Below are positions 1 through 10,252 of a stretch of 64,000 nucleotides of DNA, in pieces. The stretch's first letter is position 1; each line of letters starts with the position of its first letter. The notes under the pieces were generated by a model. It saw only the letters and a list, made by a program, of their open reading frames with translations, did not search any database and was not told the origin of the DNA. Position numbers and translations under genes: made by a program. Source of the stretch: Telopea speciosissima (lineage: Eukaryota; Streptophyta; Magnoliopsida; Proteales; Proteaceae); NCBI RefSeq assembly GCF_018873765.1, contig NC_057917.1, forward strand, positions 55,734,464-55,798,463, read 5' to 3'.

Positions 1-334
1 TGTTTCAATAATATTGTGCTAGTCTTTATGTCATTTCAAATTTGATGACGTGTCTTTCATAGTATGATGTACCATTTCAAATTTGATGATACAACATAAA
101 TCTATGACTGATATGACGAACACAGTATTCCAAATGGAAACATGGTATGGTCCTTATGATAGAGACTATATAGGATTGAGTTCTTGTAAAGAAACTTGAT
201 GATGATGCTTATTGCTTTTGTTTAACCTTCAGTCATATATGGAATGTACTAAGTTCTTATTGTTGAACTAGATACTATTGTACAAATGATTGAATTCATA
301 TTATCTCATGAAATTCATATTTGACAAATTACAG
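1..334. other. non-coding stretch, nothing recognised
   Basis: AT-rich sequence with no open frame of note and no recognisable motif. It ends in a plausible splice acceptor at 331-334, just before the acidic exon-like segment. Confidence 0.4.
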
Positions 335-402
335 AGAATGACGAAGATGGAGGAGAACGGTTGAATCTGGATCTCGATGAGGATGACTTACTTGATGAGT
401 AA
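335..402 (+). CDS. possible last exon of an unidentified acidic protein (fragment)
   Basis: A T-rich stretch ending in ACAG (331-334) looks like a splice acceptor. It is followed by a short frame reading NDEDGGERLNLDLDEDDLLDE and then TAA at 400-402. The strongly acidic tail resembles C-terminal ends of many plant nuclear and transposase proteins, but no family can be assigned. Upstream exons would lie left of position 1 or are lost. It could equally be a chance frame. Confidence 0.25.
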
Positions 403-621
403 AGTCACATGGATTGAAAAGACTTTTTCTTTTGATTATTTCTTTTGGTTTAGCCACTTGCATGTGGAACTTCGAATTTATTGTTGGGTTTAGTTTTGAT
501 CTAAAACCCTAGTTTTATTTCTTAAAGTTTACTTATTGCTTATTTGATATATTGGATTATTGATATTCAACTTATTCAATTTATATTGATTCAATTACTG
601 ATTGAACAATGATTTTTATAC

Positions 622-873
622 ATGTGTGGTGGATATATGTAGAACATAAGAGGAGATTATAAGGGTATTTATGTAATATCCCTTCATATGTTCTAATATA
701 ATCCTACTTGTATTAATACTCAGGCTGTGAGGGACAATCTAGTAATTAGTCCATCTGACCTAAACCCTAGTTTCCTATAAATACTAGCTAGAGGCAGCAG
801 TCTGGGTATTCCAAACTAGATACTCAGGGTGTAATGCTTTAAGTAACCTTGTGCTTAAACCCTAAACCCTAAC
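622..873 (+). repeat. LTR-like fragment with TATA box
   Basis: Starts with TGTGTGG and ends with CCCTAACA, so it has TG...CA ends. It contains a plus-strand TATA-like CCTATAAATACTAG near 775-788 followed by a typical leader. This is the layout of a short retrotransposon LTR. No matching partner is present in the window, and the neighbouring copia pol is on the opposite strand, so it may be a separate solo LTR. The 3' end carries two CCCTAAA-like units. Confidence 0.3.
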
Positions 874-889
874 AAATGAGTCTATGGAA

Positions 890-1446
890 TTAGGCTCTCG
901 AGCCTTGTTTTAAGCCATAGAGTGATTTTCGAAGTAGACATACATGATTGGGAAATGTAGGATCAATAAATCCAGGAGGTTGAGTCATGTAGATGGTTTC
1001 GTCAAGATTGCCATCTAAGAAGGCATTATGGACATCTAATTGGCGAATAAACCAATTTTGCATAAAAAAAAGAGAGAGAGGATCTAGATCCTCTATTGCC
1101 GAGCTACCCCATCCTGCCGTGCTACGAAGACACAACAAGGTGGGAAATGATCGCTTACCCCCACTCGGGCAAGGCGCTGGAGTAGGGGCAAGGCAATCAA
1201 TTCCCACCTTATTGTGTCTATGCAGCACGGCAGGATAGAGCAGCTCGGCAATAGAGGATCCAAATCCACAGAGAGAACTGTGTGGAGGGTAGTAGAATTG
1301 ACAATCGGAATAAATGTCTCACCATAGTCAGAGCCCTCTTATTGGGTGAATCCTTAGCAACCAATCTAACTTTATACCGTTCAGTGGAACCGTCAACATG
1401 TCTTTTGATCTTGTAAATCCATTTACATCCCACGATATTCTAATTA
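890..1446 (-). pseudogene. Ty1/copia reverse transcriptase fragment (pol, 3' part)
   Basis: On the minus strand the sequence reads GCKWIYKIKRHVDGSTERYK near 1430-1370 and RQLDVHNAFLDGNLDETIYM near 1035-975, then VCLLRKSLYGLKQ. These are hallmark blocks of copia-type reverse transcriptase. The block between them is broken by stops, a degenerate stretch and an inserted foldback element (about 1081-1266). The catalytic YVDD region is absent. The upstream part of the same pol lies at about 4171-4440, beyond a Mutator-like insertion. The fragment is dead. Confidence 0.85.
1081..1266. mobile_element. foldback MITE inserted in the copia RT
   Basis: The left arm (GATCCTCTATTGCCGAGCT, then CCTGCCGTGCT and CACAACAAGGTGGGAA) is repeated in inverted orientation on the right (TTCCCACCTTATTGTGTC, AGCACGGCAGGAT, AGCTCGGCAATAGAGGATC). 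The arms are about 70 bp and enclose a short GC-rich loop. It interrupts the copia RT frame cleanly between two conserved blocks. No clear target duplication could be fixed because GGATC occurs on both sides. Confidence 0.7.
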
Positions 1447-1690
1447 GAATAAAATATTCCTCCCCCTCTTTGATTATGCCCGAATGACAAACCCCATCCC
1501 TGGATATTGAGTAATAAGTCTCTCCTCCCCTGAATTTAAAAGATTTTATCAACCGTACTCATTCCCTCAAAAATTTCTGTTAAGTGATGACATCACTTTA
1601 AATATTTTTAGTTAAACCCCAAAATGCCCTTATTTTTAGGATATTTCAATAATACCCCTCAGAGAAAGAAAAAAAAAATTTGGTTAAATA

Positions 1691-1828
1691 ATGGAGAAAA
1701 TGAGAAAGAGAATTCTTCCTTTCGTTCAAACACTTCGGCGGAACCATAGAACTTCTTCACTTTCTCATTCGAACACTCCGCGCCCGCGGTTTCCTACTAT
1801 ATTCAAACAATGTCCGGCGAAACTAAAG
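1691..1828 (+). CDS. gene-like first exon inside the MULE (possible captured fragment)
   Basis: ATG at 1691 opens a basic, Arg/Ser-rich frame (MEKMRKRILPFVQTLRRNHR...) that stays open to a good splice donor at AACTAAAG|GTAAGG around 1828. A downstream exon could not be placed. The Arg/Ser-rich start could be an organelle-targeting peptide. It lies within the Mutator-like element, so it may be a captured host gene fragment. No family was recognised. Confidence 0.3.
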
Positions 1829-3339
1829 GTAAGGTTTTCTATGAAACTCTTTTTTTTTCATTTAGATTTTTCTTAGGATTGATAAACCCTAATATTTGGG
1901 GATTTTTGTTGCTTCAATTCAGACTGAAATCAAGAGTAGTTAAACCATGATATGAACCAAGGTACTGAGAATAGATGCAATAAAGCTCCAATTTTCTGGA
2001 TATTGTTTCGAATGAAAGACTCTGCAACACTAACCAATCCTCTTTTCTTTTCCTCTTTTTTATTGCAAACACAACGCAGTGACGTAGTCTGTAAATCTGC
2101 CCTCCCAGAGGTGGTTATAACTTGAACGCTAACATGATAAATTGTAGAATTTTGGAAACACATGAAATTCTTCATTCTTCTCGGTGATCCCAAATTTTTA
2201 ATAAGCACAGAGAACAGAAGAAAATGGCGATTCAGATTACGAAGTGGTTTTGCCCTTGAGAGTCTTTCAAAAAAACGCATCTTTAAGGATTTGGTATTGA
2301 AATCAGCAATTTTCAGATTTCTTGCTTCCTAACTCGTTTGAAAAATGCAGAATTCACTTGCCAAACTCTACCCATTCTCTCGGGAAAGAAAAGATACAAG
2401 TTTTATAAAAATTAACCTTTTTCATGAAACAAAAGGTTAATTCCATTCCAGTAGATGGGTATTGTTTATTCCATTTAAGAAACATTAATTCCATTCCGGT
2501 TTAAGCTTTATTCAAACTTTCATGGTTTCCTCTTAAGAACATTTCACTTTTATTGTATTTACAGATTGAGAATCATAGCATGCAGTTGGGTATGTAATGG
2601 GAGATCAGATTGTAGAAGTTGCTTGGTAATTGGCCCAACTAAACCTTTTGATGTACGAATGAACTCGGAGAGAGATGGGAGTGAGAGAATATCCCTAATC
2701 ACCAAGATGGGTGTTGCAGGTCCAAAAGAGTGGCAATGGTTGTTTCAGCTCCTCATCTTGAGTTTCTCTTTTCCAATGGTTGGAGACGACAGAGGAAGGA
2801 GAAAGAAGTTGAATGTTTTAAAACAAATTCTCAGAGGGTAATTAATGTAGTCCTAGATAGGTAGGAGACTTACTAGGAGCCAAACAACAAGATCAAATAA
2901 CAAAAGGGGTTGCTGGTTCGAATGGACAGCACTTGGATTTAAGTCAATTCTAGGGTTTAGGATGGGAATTTGGGAATGGGTCTTATATGGCTTTAATGGG
3001 CAGGTCTAGGGGGTCAATATGGTATAAAAATAATAGGATTTGGGAAGGTTTTAAAATTCTGCAATTCTGGACAGAATTGAGTTGCAGATTTTAGGTTTAA
3101 TGAAGTGGGGGAATAGAGGGGTTGTAGTGGAGACTAAGGGCTGTGTTTAAGGTCGAGTGTAGGGAGAGGTGTGGAGAATATAGGCTGGAAGTATGGTTCG
3201 AAATTGATGGTCAGATCTGTAGTTATGAGGGAGTCCTAGTTGAGGTAGGAGTTGCAGGTTTAATGGAAATTAGGGTTTGATGGATGGAGGGGGGTGTGGA
3301 TTAGGTTAGAGGATGAAGAGGGGAAGGATATATGTAGGA

Positions 3340-4060
3340 AACTAAGATTACTTACTAGTTTGATCTCCTTCAAAGGCAGCAGCAGCAGCAGCAGCTTGAA
3401 GAAGCTCGATTGAATAAGAAGAAAGACCTCCCGATCTACAAGATGCAAGGAGTCGATCGGAGTCCACCAATCCCTTCACCTTGATATTACTCACAAGGCA
3501 CACTCACGATGGAGCAAAGACAGCAACAAAGGCAGCAAGCATAAAACTGAGTTTTTATTAATCAAAATACGTATGTAATGCTGGCCTCCATTACAAACTT
3601 ATATAGAAGACTCACAAATAGACTTAGACACTAAAAATGAATGGCTTAATCCTATCCCTAACCTATTAGGCAACTTAAACTAACTAGGAAACTAAAATAC
3701 TAAAAGAAATAGACTCAAAACATGGCTGGACTTATAAAGTCCTAATCCAACCCAACTTACATCACATGACCACTTAACCAAGTCACATGATCACTTAAAT
3801 TGAACCAATTGGATGCAACCAATTTGAACCGGTTCAATTAAAAAACATAAAAATAAACTAAGTATTGGACTAATCCCGTATGCAACCTATATACCCATAT
3901 TTTAGGCCCATAAAAGTAGCCTATTACATTAGAAACTCATGGGATCAAAGGCCCAACATGTATGTAACCCAACCCTAAACTTATTCCCAATGAAACAAGC
4001 CCTATTTGGTGATGAATCTGCATCAGTAATATAGTCTTTTACTAACACTTAACTGAGATT
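3340..4060 (-). repeat. LTR-like or promoter-like stretch on the minus strand, with CAG microsatellite
   Basis: It contains a (CAG)6-like run at about 3377-3394 and, on the minus strand, a TATA-like CTTCTATATAAG near 3600. A long non-coding leader-like region follows on the minus strand. The base pattern resembles a plant retrotransposon LTR, but I could not define both ends or find a second copy. No gene seen. Confidence 0.25.
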
Positions 4061-4170
4061 TTTAACCAATAGAATCTGTTGCATTCAGGGAAGGGGAGAG
4101 TTATTAGTCAATACTCAGGGGTGGGGTTGTCATTCGGACATAATCGAGGGTAGGGGGGAGTAATTTAATC

Positions 4171-4440
4171 TTCTAATTAGAAGGAAGACAGAGAACCCAG
4201 TCCCGTTTCGTATCAACGCATTATAATCTTCATTCATGGAATTGAGCCACTGGGAATCCTTAATAGCAGTGGTAAAACAAGTAGGTTCAGACACAGCGGA
4301 GAGATCAAGCCCTTGGGCTTGCGGATTCCACTTTCAAGTCTAGTTTCTGTTGGATGGGAAGGAACTCTAGGAACAGTAAATGGAACGACCGTGAGAGATA
4401 AGGCCTTGGGCTTACTGTTTAGTAGCAAACTTGCAATAAA
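4171..4440 (-). pseudogene. Ty1/copia pol fragment upstream of RT (5' part of the split pol)
   Basis: On the minus strand the sequence reads ETRLESGIRKPK and, after a frameshift, SEPTCFTTAIKDSQWLNSMNEDYNALIRNGTG. The second is the conserved block just before copia reverse transcriptase (EP..F.EA..D..W..AM..E..AL..N.TW). It stops at the 9-bp target duplication of the Mutator-like insertion, and the next conserved block (VGCKWIYK) resumes at about 1433. The two fragments are one interrupted pol. There are frameshifts and no intact ORF. Confidence 0.75.
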
Positions 4441-4648
4441 AAAGAGAAAAAAAAAACCCCCAAAATGAGAGAGAGACGAAGGAATATGTCGGTGGTGTGG
4501 GTTCCTCATCCCGTCCGTGAGTGTGGTTTTTGAAGAAACCCATTTCCCATTGTGCTTACTTTATTAACTCAACAGAGGAGAGAGAGAAAGGATGAAAGGA
4601 GAAGGAAGAAGATAAACTTATATTGCAGAAAGAGTCTGCCACGTTTTA

Positions 4649-4849
4649 ATGACGGAGAGATTGAAGCCATCTCTTGTGTCTTTGTTTAATTTTGATTCTA
4701 AACAGTTGAACGGTATAGAAGAAGAAGAGCTCGTGGAGATGGTATGGCAGAACGATCAGGTCGTTATCCACAGCCAGAGATATCCTAAGAAATCGTCACA
4801 GAAAGTTGCAGTCTTGAATGTCCGACCGTGTGCAGCGACTGTAGAGTAA
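4649..4849 (+). CDS. PIF-like bHLH first exon with APB-type motif (partial)
   Basis: ATG at 4649 opens a 66-codon frame. Residues about 25-44 read EEELVEMVWQNDQVVIHSQR. This closely matches the active phytochrome B binding (APB) motif of phytochrome-interacting factors (consensus around ELVxLxWxNGQVVxxSQ). The usual Gly of the NGQ core is Asp here. In PIFs this motif sits near the N terminus, as here. The frame stops at 4849, but a plausible donor (GA|GTAACT near 4837) would remove that stop. I found no bHLH domain downstream, so this is either a stranded exon or a gene whose remaining exons I could not recognise. Confidence 0.45.
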   Translation: MTERLKPSLVSLFNFDSKQLNGIEEEELVEMVWQNDQVVIHSQRYPKKSSQKVAVLNVRPCAATVE

Positions 4850-4869
4850 CTGAGTAAGATGTATGATAC

Positions 4870-5870
4870 TTACACGGATATCCTGGAAAGAAAATAGTAG
4901 ATAGAGATAGAAGATAAGAGATAAAATAGGGAAAAGTTAGGTTTGCTTTTGTGACGAAGCAATACGTCTTGGCTTGTTAAAGAGGTAGCCGAGTCTCTTT
5001 TCTCATAACTGAGAAATTGTAGCAACATCAAGTCTTTCTGTTGTTGTACCTTCATTCCTCACAATCACCATGGTCTGTCTTGCAGGGTAATTGCTTGAGA
5101 ATCCCTGAATTGGTTAGGGTTTCCAAAACCAAACCTTAGGATATAAGAATCCCCATCTCCAACACAAGGTTTTTTATTTTTTATTTTTTATTTCCTTTTG
5201 CTCTTGCTTTTTCCCGTTGAATATTGATCACAAAAACTCTCACAGTTTGTTGATCTTACAGGTAATTGCTTGAGTTCATACTATACGAAAACCTAGTAAT
5301 ATACAGCATGCAAGTATGTTTCTTAACTCTTATTTTCTTTGATTCATCTTGGACTTACTATAATATCTTTAAATGCATTGTTGTTCATATCTTTAAATTT
5401 GGATGCCATGTTATACATATCTTGAATCTGAATGCTTTTTTGGTCGTATCTCTAAATATATCTTATTAGAATATTTTCTCTTGTATGCCTGTGAGAACAA
5501 TGAATTTTATTCCATCCACTCAAAAGGAAATCTTTCGTCCTCTTGGGAGAGAATGAATGGATTGAGAGTCACCAACTAGATTAGAGTCTAGGACCCATGA
5601 ATATGACTCCAAATAGGACTTCAATGGAGGCATAGGTCTACCCAAAGAATGAGTGTGTGTCAAGTTGTAGACCAAGGAAGGTGTTAGACACCCCATTCCA
5701 CAAGGTTAAACCAATCTTCTTATTTATTTGGTATTTTTTAGTCCAACTCCATACCTTTCCGGCATGAACTGTATATCTCGGAGAAGTCGTATATCTTTGG
5801 GTTGGTAGTAATGGAATGGTTTCATTATCTAAATTGAAGAACATTTGCCCTCAAAAGATCAGTCCAATGA
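4870..5870. other. non-coding stretch with short local duplications
   Basis: No supported gene. Two similar segments, CTTGCAGGGTAATTGCTTGAG near 5080 and CTTACAGGTAATTGCTTGAG near 5256, form an imperfect direct repeat. The remainder is AT-rich with no recognisable element. Confidence 0.4.
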
Positions 5871-5879
5871 TACCACTCA

Positions 5880-6395
5880 CTGGTAAATAGTGCAATACTT
5901 CTTCGTGAATCTCCGCCCGGCCCGAAGCAGAGTGAACTATTTAAAAAGCCCAGGACAGGACACAGGAGCTGTTATGTCTCGAACGGTCCTGTTGGGCGTT
6001 GAGATCAAGCATGAGCCTCTCCAAGTCGGGAGCAGTTGATCCGTATACGTATACTTCGGAATGGAAACGAAACCAACATAAATAGATTGACCTTGGAGGA
6101 GAGAGCTGAAAGGGGTGAGGACCTGCCAGCGTGGATATCTTAGGTTCTGATGAATGAAACTGGAATTTGCAAAAAGTCTAAAGGGATTTCTATTCTATTC
6201 TTCTGTATTTTATAGAGAAAAAAAAAAAAGGGTATCTCGTTCATCTTTCTCGTCTATCTATCCATTGATTCTATCTATGAATCAAGTCAAAAGAGTTTGT
6301 TTTTGGGTTCCCCGAAGCCTCGAATAGATTGGATCGTTTCTGCCAACGAAATGAACGCGGAGTCTGTTCCGAATTCTTCTCCAATCCGTAAGTTT
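5880..6395. other. possible nuclear insert of mitochondrial DNA (NUMT)
   Basis: This segment differs in style from its AT-rich surroundings. It is more GC-balanced and has strings such as CCGCCCGGCCCGAAGCAGAG, TCTCGAACGGTCCTGTTGGG and GTTCCCCGAAGCCTCG that look like plant mitochondrial non-coding DNA. There is no open reading frame. The call rests only on resemblance and needs an organelle genome comparison. Confidence 0.4.
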
Positions 6396-7690
6396 AAGAT
6401 AATAAACATTCTAGACCTAAGCACATGCATCAAAGCAAAATCAGCCCAAGATACCAAATATTAAAATCAAAGACACGAATCTGGGGGGGGGGGGGGGAAA
6501 AAAAGAAAAGAAAACTCATCTTATTCCAGTTGTGTTACAAAGCAACATCAGTAGACACAATGTATATGAAATAACACTTGAACTATCACCATTAATGAAT
6601 CAAATAAAACCTTAAACAACTATTGCAACCAACATGACTAACATCTACCCGCAAGGAATATGCATAAATATTGACTAACATCCTCCCTATATGCAAGGAG
6701 ATAAATCCTAATCCTAATAAGGCTCAAGGATAATATGAATAATGTTTCATAATAAAGGACATAAAAACCACAAAGATCAATCATGAGAAGGAGGAAGAAA
6801 TCACAGAGATGAACTATGAGGAAACGTGAAGATTAAACTTGAGAAGAGTTGGGTTAAAAAGAACACATGAATGAAGAAAACAAAAAGAACTACTAAAACA
6901 CATGAATAAAGAAAAGAATACTTTTAGAAAACCATACTAACTTAAGATGATTAACATACTCTAATGCAACAAATCATGATTAAAATTACATAGAAATTAA
7001 ATCAAAAACATAAAAAGGAGGCATAGTGCCACTGCTTTATACCTTGTTGCCAATGATGAAAACCAAAGATAGGACGAAGCATGTTTTAGAAAAAATCATA
7101 GAAGATGTAAAAATGTACCTAACAAAGATAAAATCAAAGCTTGGGGGTTAAGGCCGTGCTCAGCTCAGCTTGAGAAGCAAAAAACACAGCACAACAAGTA
7201 ATATCTTATAACTCACCACAAAAGGGATCTCTTACTCTATCTAATGATGCTTATGGACTTGAGATGAAGGCCTTTTTATAAGCTTAGGAAGCCTCATCAA
7301 CCTCTTAGCTTTGAAAGGAACCAAATTTCATCCAAAACCCATGGGTGATTTTCTCATCAATGGTAAAAAAATGGGGATAATGTTCTTATTTTATCCATCT
7401 GAGTTCTATCCATATTCAACAATGAAATAGGGTTTCAAAACATATTTAGGTCTCTTAGGAACATGTCTAGGTCGTTAGAGATCCAATAAAGCTTTCCCAC
7501 TGAATTTTGGGCATGGCAAGCTCGGAATAAGGAGTCCTTGTTTGCAAATTCCCAGATTTTGACTTTTAAAAGGTTTTGTTCGACTTCTAAACTAGGGTTT
7601 TCTATGTCGAGAGCACTTCGAAGAACAGGTTTTTGACATTGACGCAGCATTTTAGGCGTCGAAGAAAGTATTTTCTATCTGTTGTTCTCT
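6396..7690. other. AT-rich non-coding stretch with a poly-G tract
   Basis: A run of about 15 G lies at 6483-6497, followed by a purine-rich tract. A minus-strand TATA-like TTATAAAAAGGCC lies near 7272-7284, in an LTR-like context. No gene was recognised. Confidence 0.35.
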
Positions 7691-7698
7691 CATTATCG

Positions 7699-8130
7699 CT
7701 CTCTCTTCTCTCATCACTGTTTTGTTTCTATTGAATTTAATGGACATCCACCTTCTTTCAATGCAGGAATTTATAGATCTTTCAGCAGCGATTCCTCTAT
7801 ATGTTGAGGGGGAGAATGTCGAGGACTTGTTCTACACCGCTAGTGGGAAGAGGCTATAAAGAAAAAACAGATTAAGAACCGATTATGCCGAATCAATTAC
7901 TAACTGATTTGCACCCTCAGGTATTAACGAAGGAAATGGTTTTGACCCTTTCTTTCTATCTCTTGCTCCCCCTTTCTCTCATTCTTTTTCTCTTTCTCAT
8001 CTCTCATCACTGTTTTGTTTTTGTCGAATTTAATGAACTTCCACTTGTTTCAACGTCGGAATTTGTAGATTTTTCAGCATCAGTTTCTCTATATGTTGAG
8101 GGAAGAATGTCGTGGAGTTGTTCTGCACTA
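7699..8130 (+). repeat. direct duplication of an exon-like segment
   Basis: Two copies, about 7699-7838 and 7994-8130, are offset by about 293 bp. Each has a pyrimidine-rich tract (CTCTCATCACTGTTTTGTTT), then a segment that reads EFIDLSAAIPLYVEGENVED in copy 1 and EFVDFSASVSLYVEGRMSW in copy 2. Copy 1 starts after a good acceptor (TTTCAATGCAG). Copy 2 has lost that AG (CAACGTCGG). The peptide was not recognised. It is probably a duplicated exon remnant of a host gene. Confidence 0.35.
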
Positions 8131-8306
8131 TGTAAAATAAATCCTCTTGAACATGAGACATAGTGGTAAACTGTGGCTATATCCGGATGAACATTTCGCA
8201 GTTTCCATACACCCCCATCCTGATAGTTCTAATTAGTTAATTAGGTACACAGGTATGCACGTTTGAAATCTCTTAACTCTTGCTCCAGTGTAAAGTAAAT
8301 GTGGGC

Positions 8307-9962
8307 ATGTTGTGGCCATCACACCCAAATAGACACTTGACAGAATTATTCCTTCGTAGTTGCATCTCCTCCACCAACCATTTCTCTACCTCAATAACTG
8401 CAACTACTATTTCTGGTGTTGCAGAGGTTCACCATAAGGTAGGCTGGGTTTCTCAGAACAAATTATTCCAAAAGTTCCCTCGTTTGCATTCCCTTGAAGA
8501 AGAATGCAAGTCACTAGGTCAATTGAAACAGGTCCTCTCCTGCATCTTTGTCTCCGGTCTACACCGAAACTCTTTTGTTATGAGCCGCGTTCTTTTTTCC
8601 TGTGTTTTCTTTTTAGATGAAGACACTAAACTCAAAAGAAGTTATGGAGCTTTTGTCTTTAGCCAAGTGGATAGACCCAATACCTTCTCTTGGAATACCA
8701 TGATCAGGGCCTTTGCTATCTCCTCTGATTCTTATGACACTTTAATTGCCTTTCAGTATTATGTTCAAATGCTTCGTCAAGGAGTCTTGCCCGATCAATA
8801 CACCTACCCTATCTTGCTCCAAGCTTGTGGGTCTGTTTCTGATATGGTTTTGGGAAAACAAATTCACTGTCACGTTGTTTTGCTTGGACTTGTTCATAAT
8901 TTATTTGTACAAAACGCCCTTCTCCATTTGTATTTGGTTTTTGGCTCAATGGCCCAGGCGTGGCAGTTGTTTGATGAAATGAATGAAAGAGATGTTGTGT
9001 CTTGGACAACCTTCATTTCAGGACTTGTCACTCATGGATTTTGTATTGAAAGCCTATTAGTTTTTAGTCGGATGATGGATAGAGCATTGGACACACGGCC
9101 TAATGTTGCCACTATAATTTCTGTAATGTCTGCTTGTGCAATTCTGGGTTCTTTGGATCATACTAGGTGTTTGCATTCTTACTTGGAGAAGGCTGGGTGG
9201 ATTGAGGTGGAGGTCTCTGTAAGGAATGCACTGTTAGATGCTTATGCAAAATGTGGCAGCATGGATTGTGGCACCCAAGTTTTTCATGAAATGCATGGTG
9301 TTCAGAAGGATCTGTATTCTTGGACTACAATGATTGCAAGCTTAGCCATGCATGGACATGGCATCGATGCAATCAATTTGTTCATGCGAATGAAGCAGGA
9401 AATGGGAATTAAACCAGACGCCATCACATTTGTTGTTGTTCTCTCAGCTTGCGCACATGCAGGGCTAGTTAATGAGGGGTTGCAGTTTTTTGAATCCATG
9501 GAGGCAGAATTTGGCATTGTGCCTGAGCAGAAGCACTACGGGTGTATGGTGGACCTCTTAGGTAGAGCCGGGCTACTTCAATATGCCTATGAATTTGTTG
9601 ACAGGTTGCCTATTGAGCCAAATTTAGCTATATTGGGCTCCTTGCTTAGTGCATGTAGAGTTCACAATAATTTGGTGTTGGCAGAGGCTGTTTTGAAGAA
9701 GATTGAGTCATCATGTGAGTATGGTGGTGGAGCTCATGTACTTCTATCTAATTTGTACGCAAATGAAAACCGTTGGTTCGAAGTCGTCGATGTTAGAGAG
9801 GGGATGGCAGGAAAGGACAATCATGTGAAGGGAAAGCCTCCCGGTCGAAGTTGGATCCAAGTAAAAGGTGTGGTCCATGAGTTTGTCGTTGGAGGTAAAT
9901 TTCATCCACAAGCTGTAGAGTTGTACATGGCTCTGGATGGACTATCAAAATTGTTAGTGTAA
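8307..9962 (+). CDS. pentatricopeptide repeat protein, PLS class, E subgroup
   Basis: Intronless frame of 551 codons. The first in-frame ATG after the upstream TAA (8274) is at 8307. The N terminus is rich in Ser, Thr, Arg and His (LFLRSCISSTNHFSTSITAT), consistent with an organelle-targeting peptide. From about residue 125 on there are repeated PPR-type blocks, for example NTFSWNTMIRAFA, PDQYTYPILLQACG, RDVVSWTTFISGLVTHG, SVRNALLDAYAKCGSM and KPDAITFVVVLSACAHAGLV. The C terminus has the E-type region with GGGAHVLLSNLYANENRWFE and GRSWIQVKGVVHEFVVG, and ends without a DYW deaminase domain. Family members bind RNA in mitochondria or chloroplasts and guide editing or processing. PLS-E proteins usually need a separate DYW-bearing partner for editing. 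The target cannot be told from sequence. Confidence 0.93.
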   Translation: MLWPSHPNRHLTELFLRSCISSTNHFSTSITATTISGVAEVHHKVGWVSQNKLFQKFPRLHSLEEECKSLGQLKQVLSCIFVSGLHRNSFVMSRVLFSCVFFLDEDTKLKRSYGAFVFSQVDRPNTFSWNTMIRAFAISSDSYDTLIAFQYYVQMLRQGVLPDQYTYPILLQACGSVSDMVLGKQIHCHVVLLGLVHNLFVQNALLHLYLVFGSMAQAWQLFDEMNERDVVSWTTFISGLVTHGFCIESLLVFSRMMDRALDTRPNVATIISVMSACAILGSLDHTRCLHSYLEKAGWIEVEVSVRNALLDAYAKCGSMDCGTQVFHEMHGVQKDLYSWTTMIASLAMHGHGIDAINLFMRMKQEMGIKPDAITFVVVLSACAHAGLVNEGLQFFESMEAEFGIVPEQKHYGCMVDLLGRAGLLQYAYEFVDRLPIEPNLAILGSLLSACRVHNNLVLAEAVLKKIESSCEYGGGAHVLLSNLYANENRWFEVVDVREGMAGKDNHVKGKPPGRSWIQVKGVVHEFVVGGKFHPQAVELYMALDGLSKLLV

Positions 9963-10243
9963 TGGTAATTTAGATTGATTTTTTCTAATTTTCTACACCT
10001 GTTGGAAATGTAGGATTTTACTTGAATAGTGGAATGATCTAAGTTCATTTATAAAGACCTAAAGTTAAGAACTACTGGCTCAGTCAATAACCTTTGTGGC
10101 ACCTATTTAGAAGAAGAAAAAAAACCCCTTGTGGTGACTAAACTGTGTTTTTGGTAAGAAGATTTTATGCATTCTATTGTTTATGGTTAAATAAGAGAAT
10201 GATTTGTTTATGAGTATACTTAACTATTTGTTATATTTTCTAA
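9963..10243. other. 3' flank of the PPR gene
   Basis: AT-rich non-coding sequence after the PPR stop codon, ending at the 9-bp target duplication of the next MITE. No further feature seen. Confidence 0.4.
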
Positions 10244-10252
10244 TTTCTTAAA

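Larger units (their letters stand above)
1447..4170. mobile_element. Mutator-like (MULE) non-autonomous element, 2.7 kb
   Basis: The two ends are inverted repeats of roughly 100 bp. The left end begins GAATAAAATATTCCTCCCCC and continues through TTGATTATGCCCGAATGACA to CTCCCCTGAAT. The reverse complement of the right end begins GATTAAATTACTCC and continues through CGATTATGTCCGAATGACA to TTCCCTGAAT. The element is flanked by the 9-bp direct repeat TTCTAATTA (1438-1446 and 4171-4179), the usual Mutator target duplication. It splits a copia pol. No transposase is visible. The interior has gene-like pieces (see 1691-1828) and an LTR-like stretch. Confidence 0.75.

Noticed and set aside
850..873. 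Telomere-like CCCTAAACCCTAA units
   Set aside because: Only about two units, at the end of an LTR-like segment. Too short for an interstitial telomere.
2890..2930. GGTTCGAAT string resembling a tRNA T-arm (possible tRNA or SINE)
   Set aside because: No matching acceptor stem, D-arm or anticodon arm could be folded, and no SINE tail is visible.
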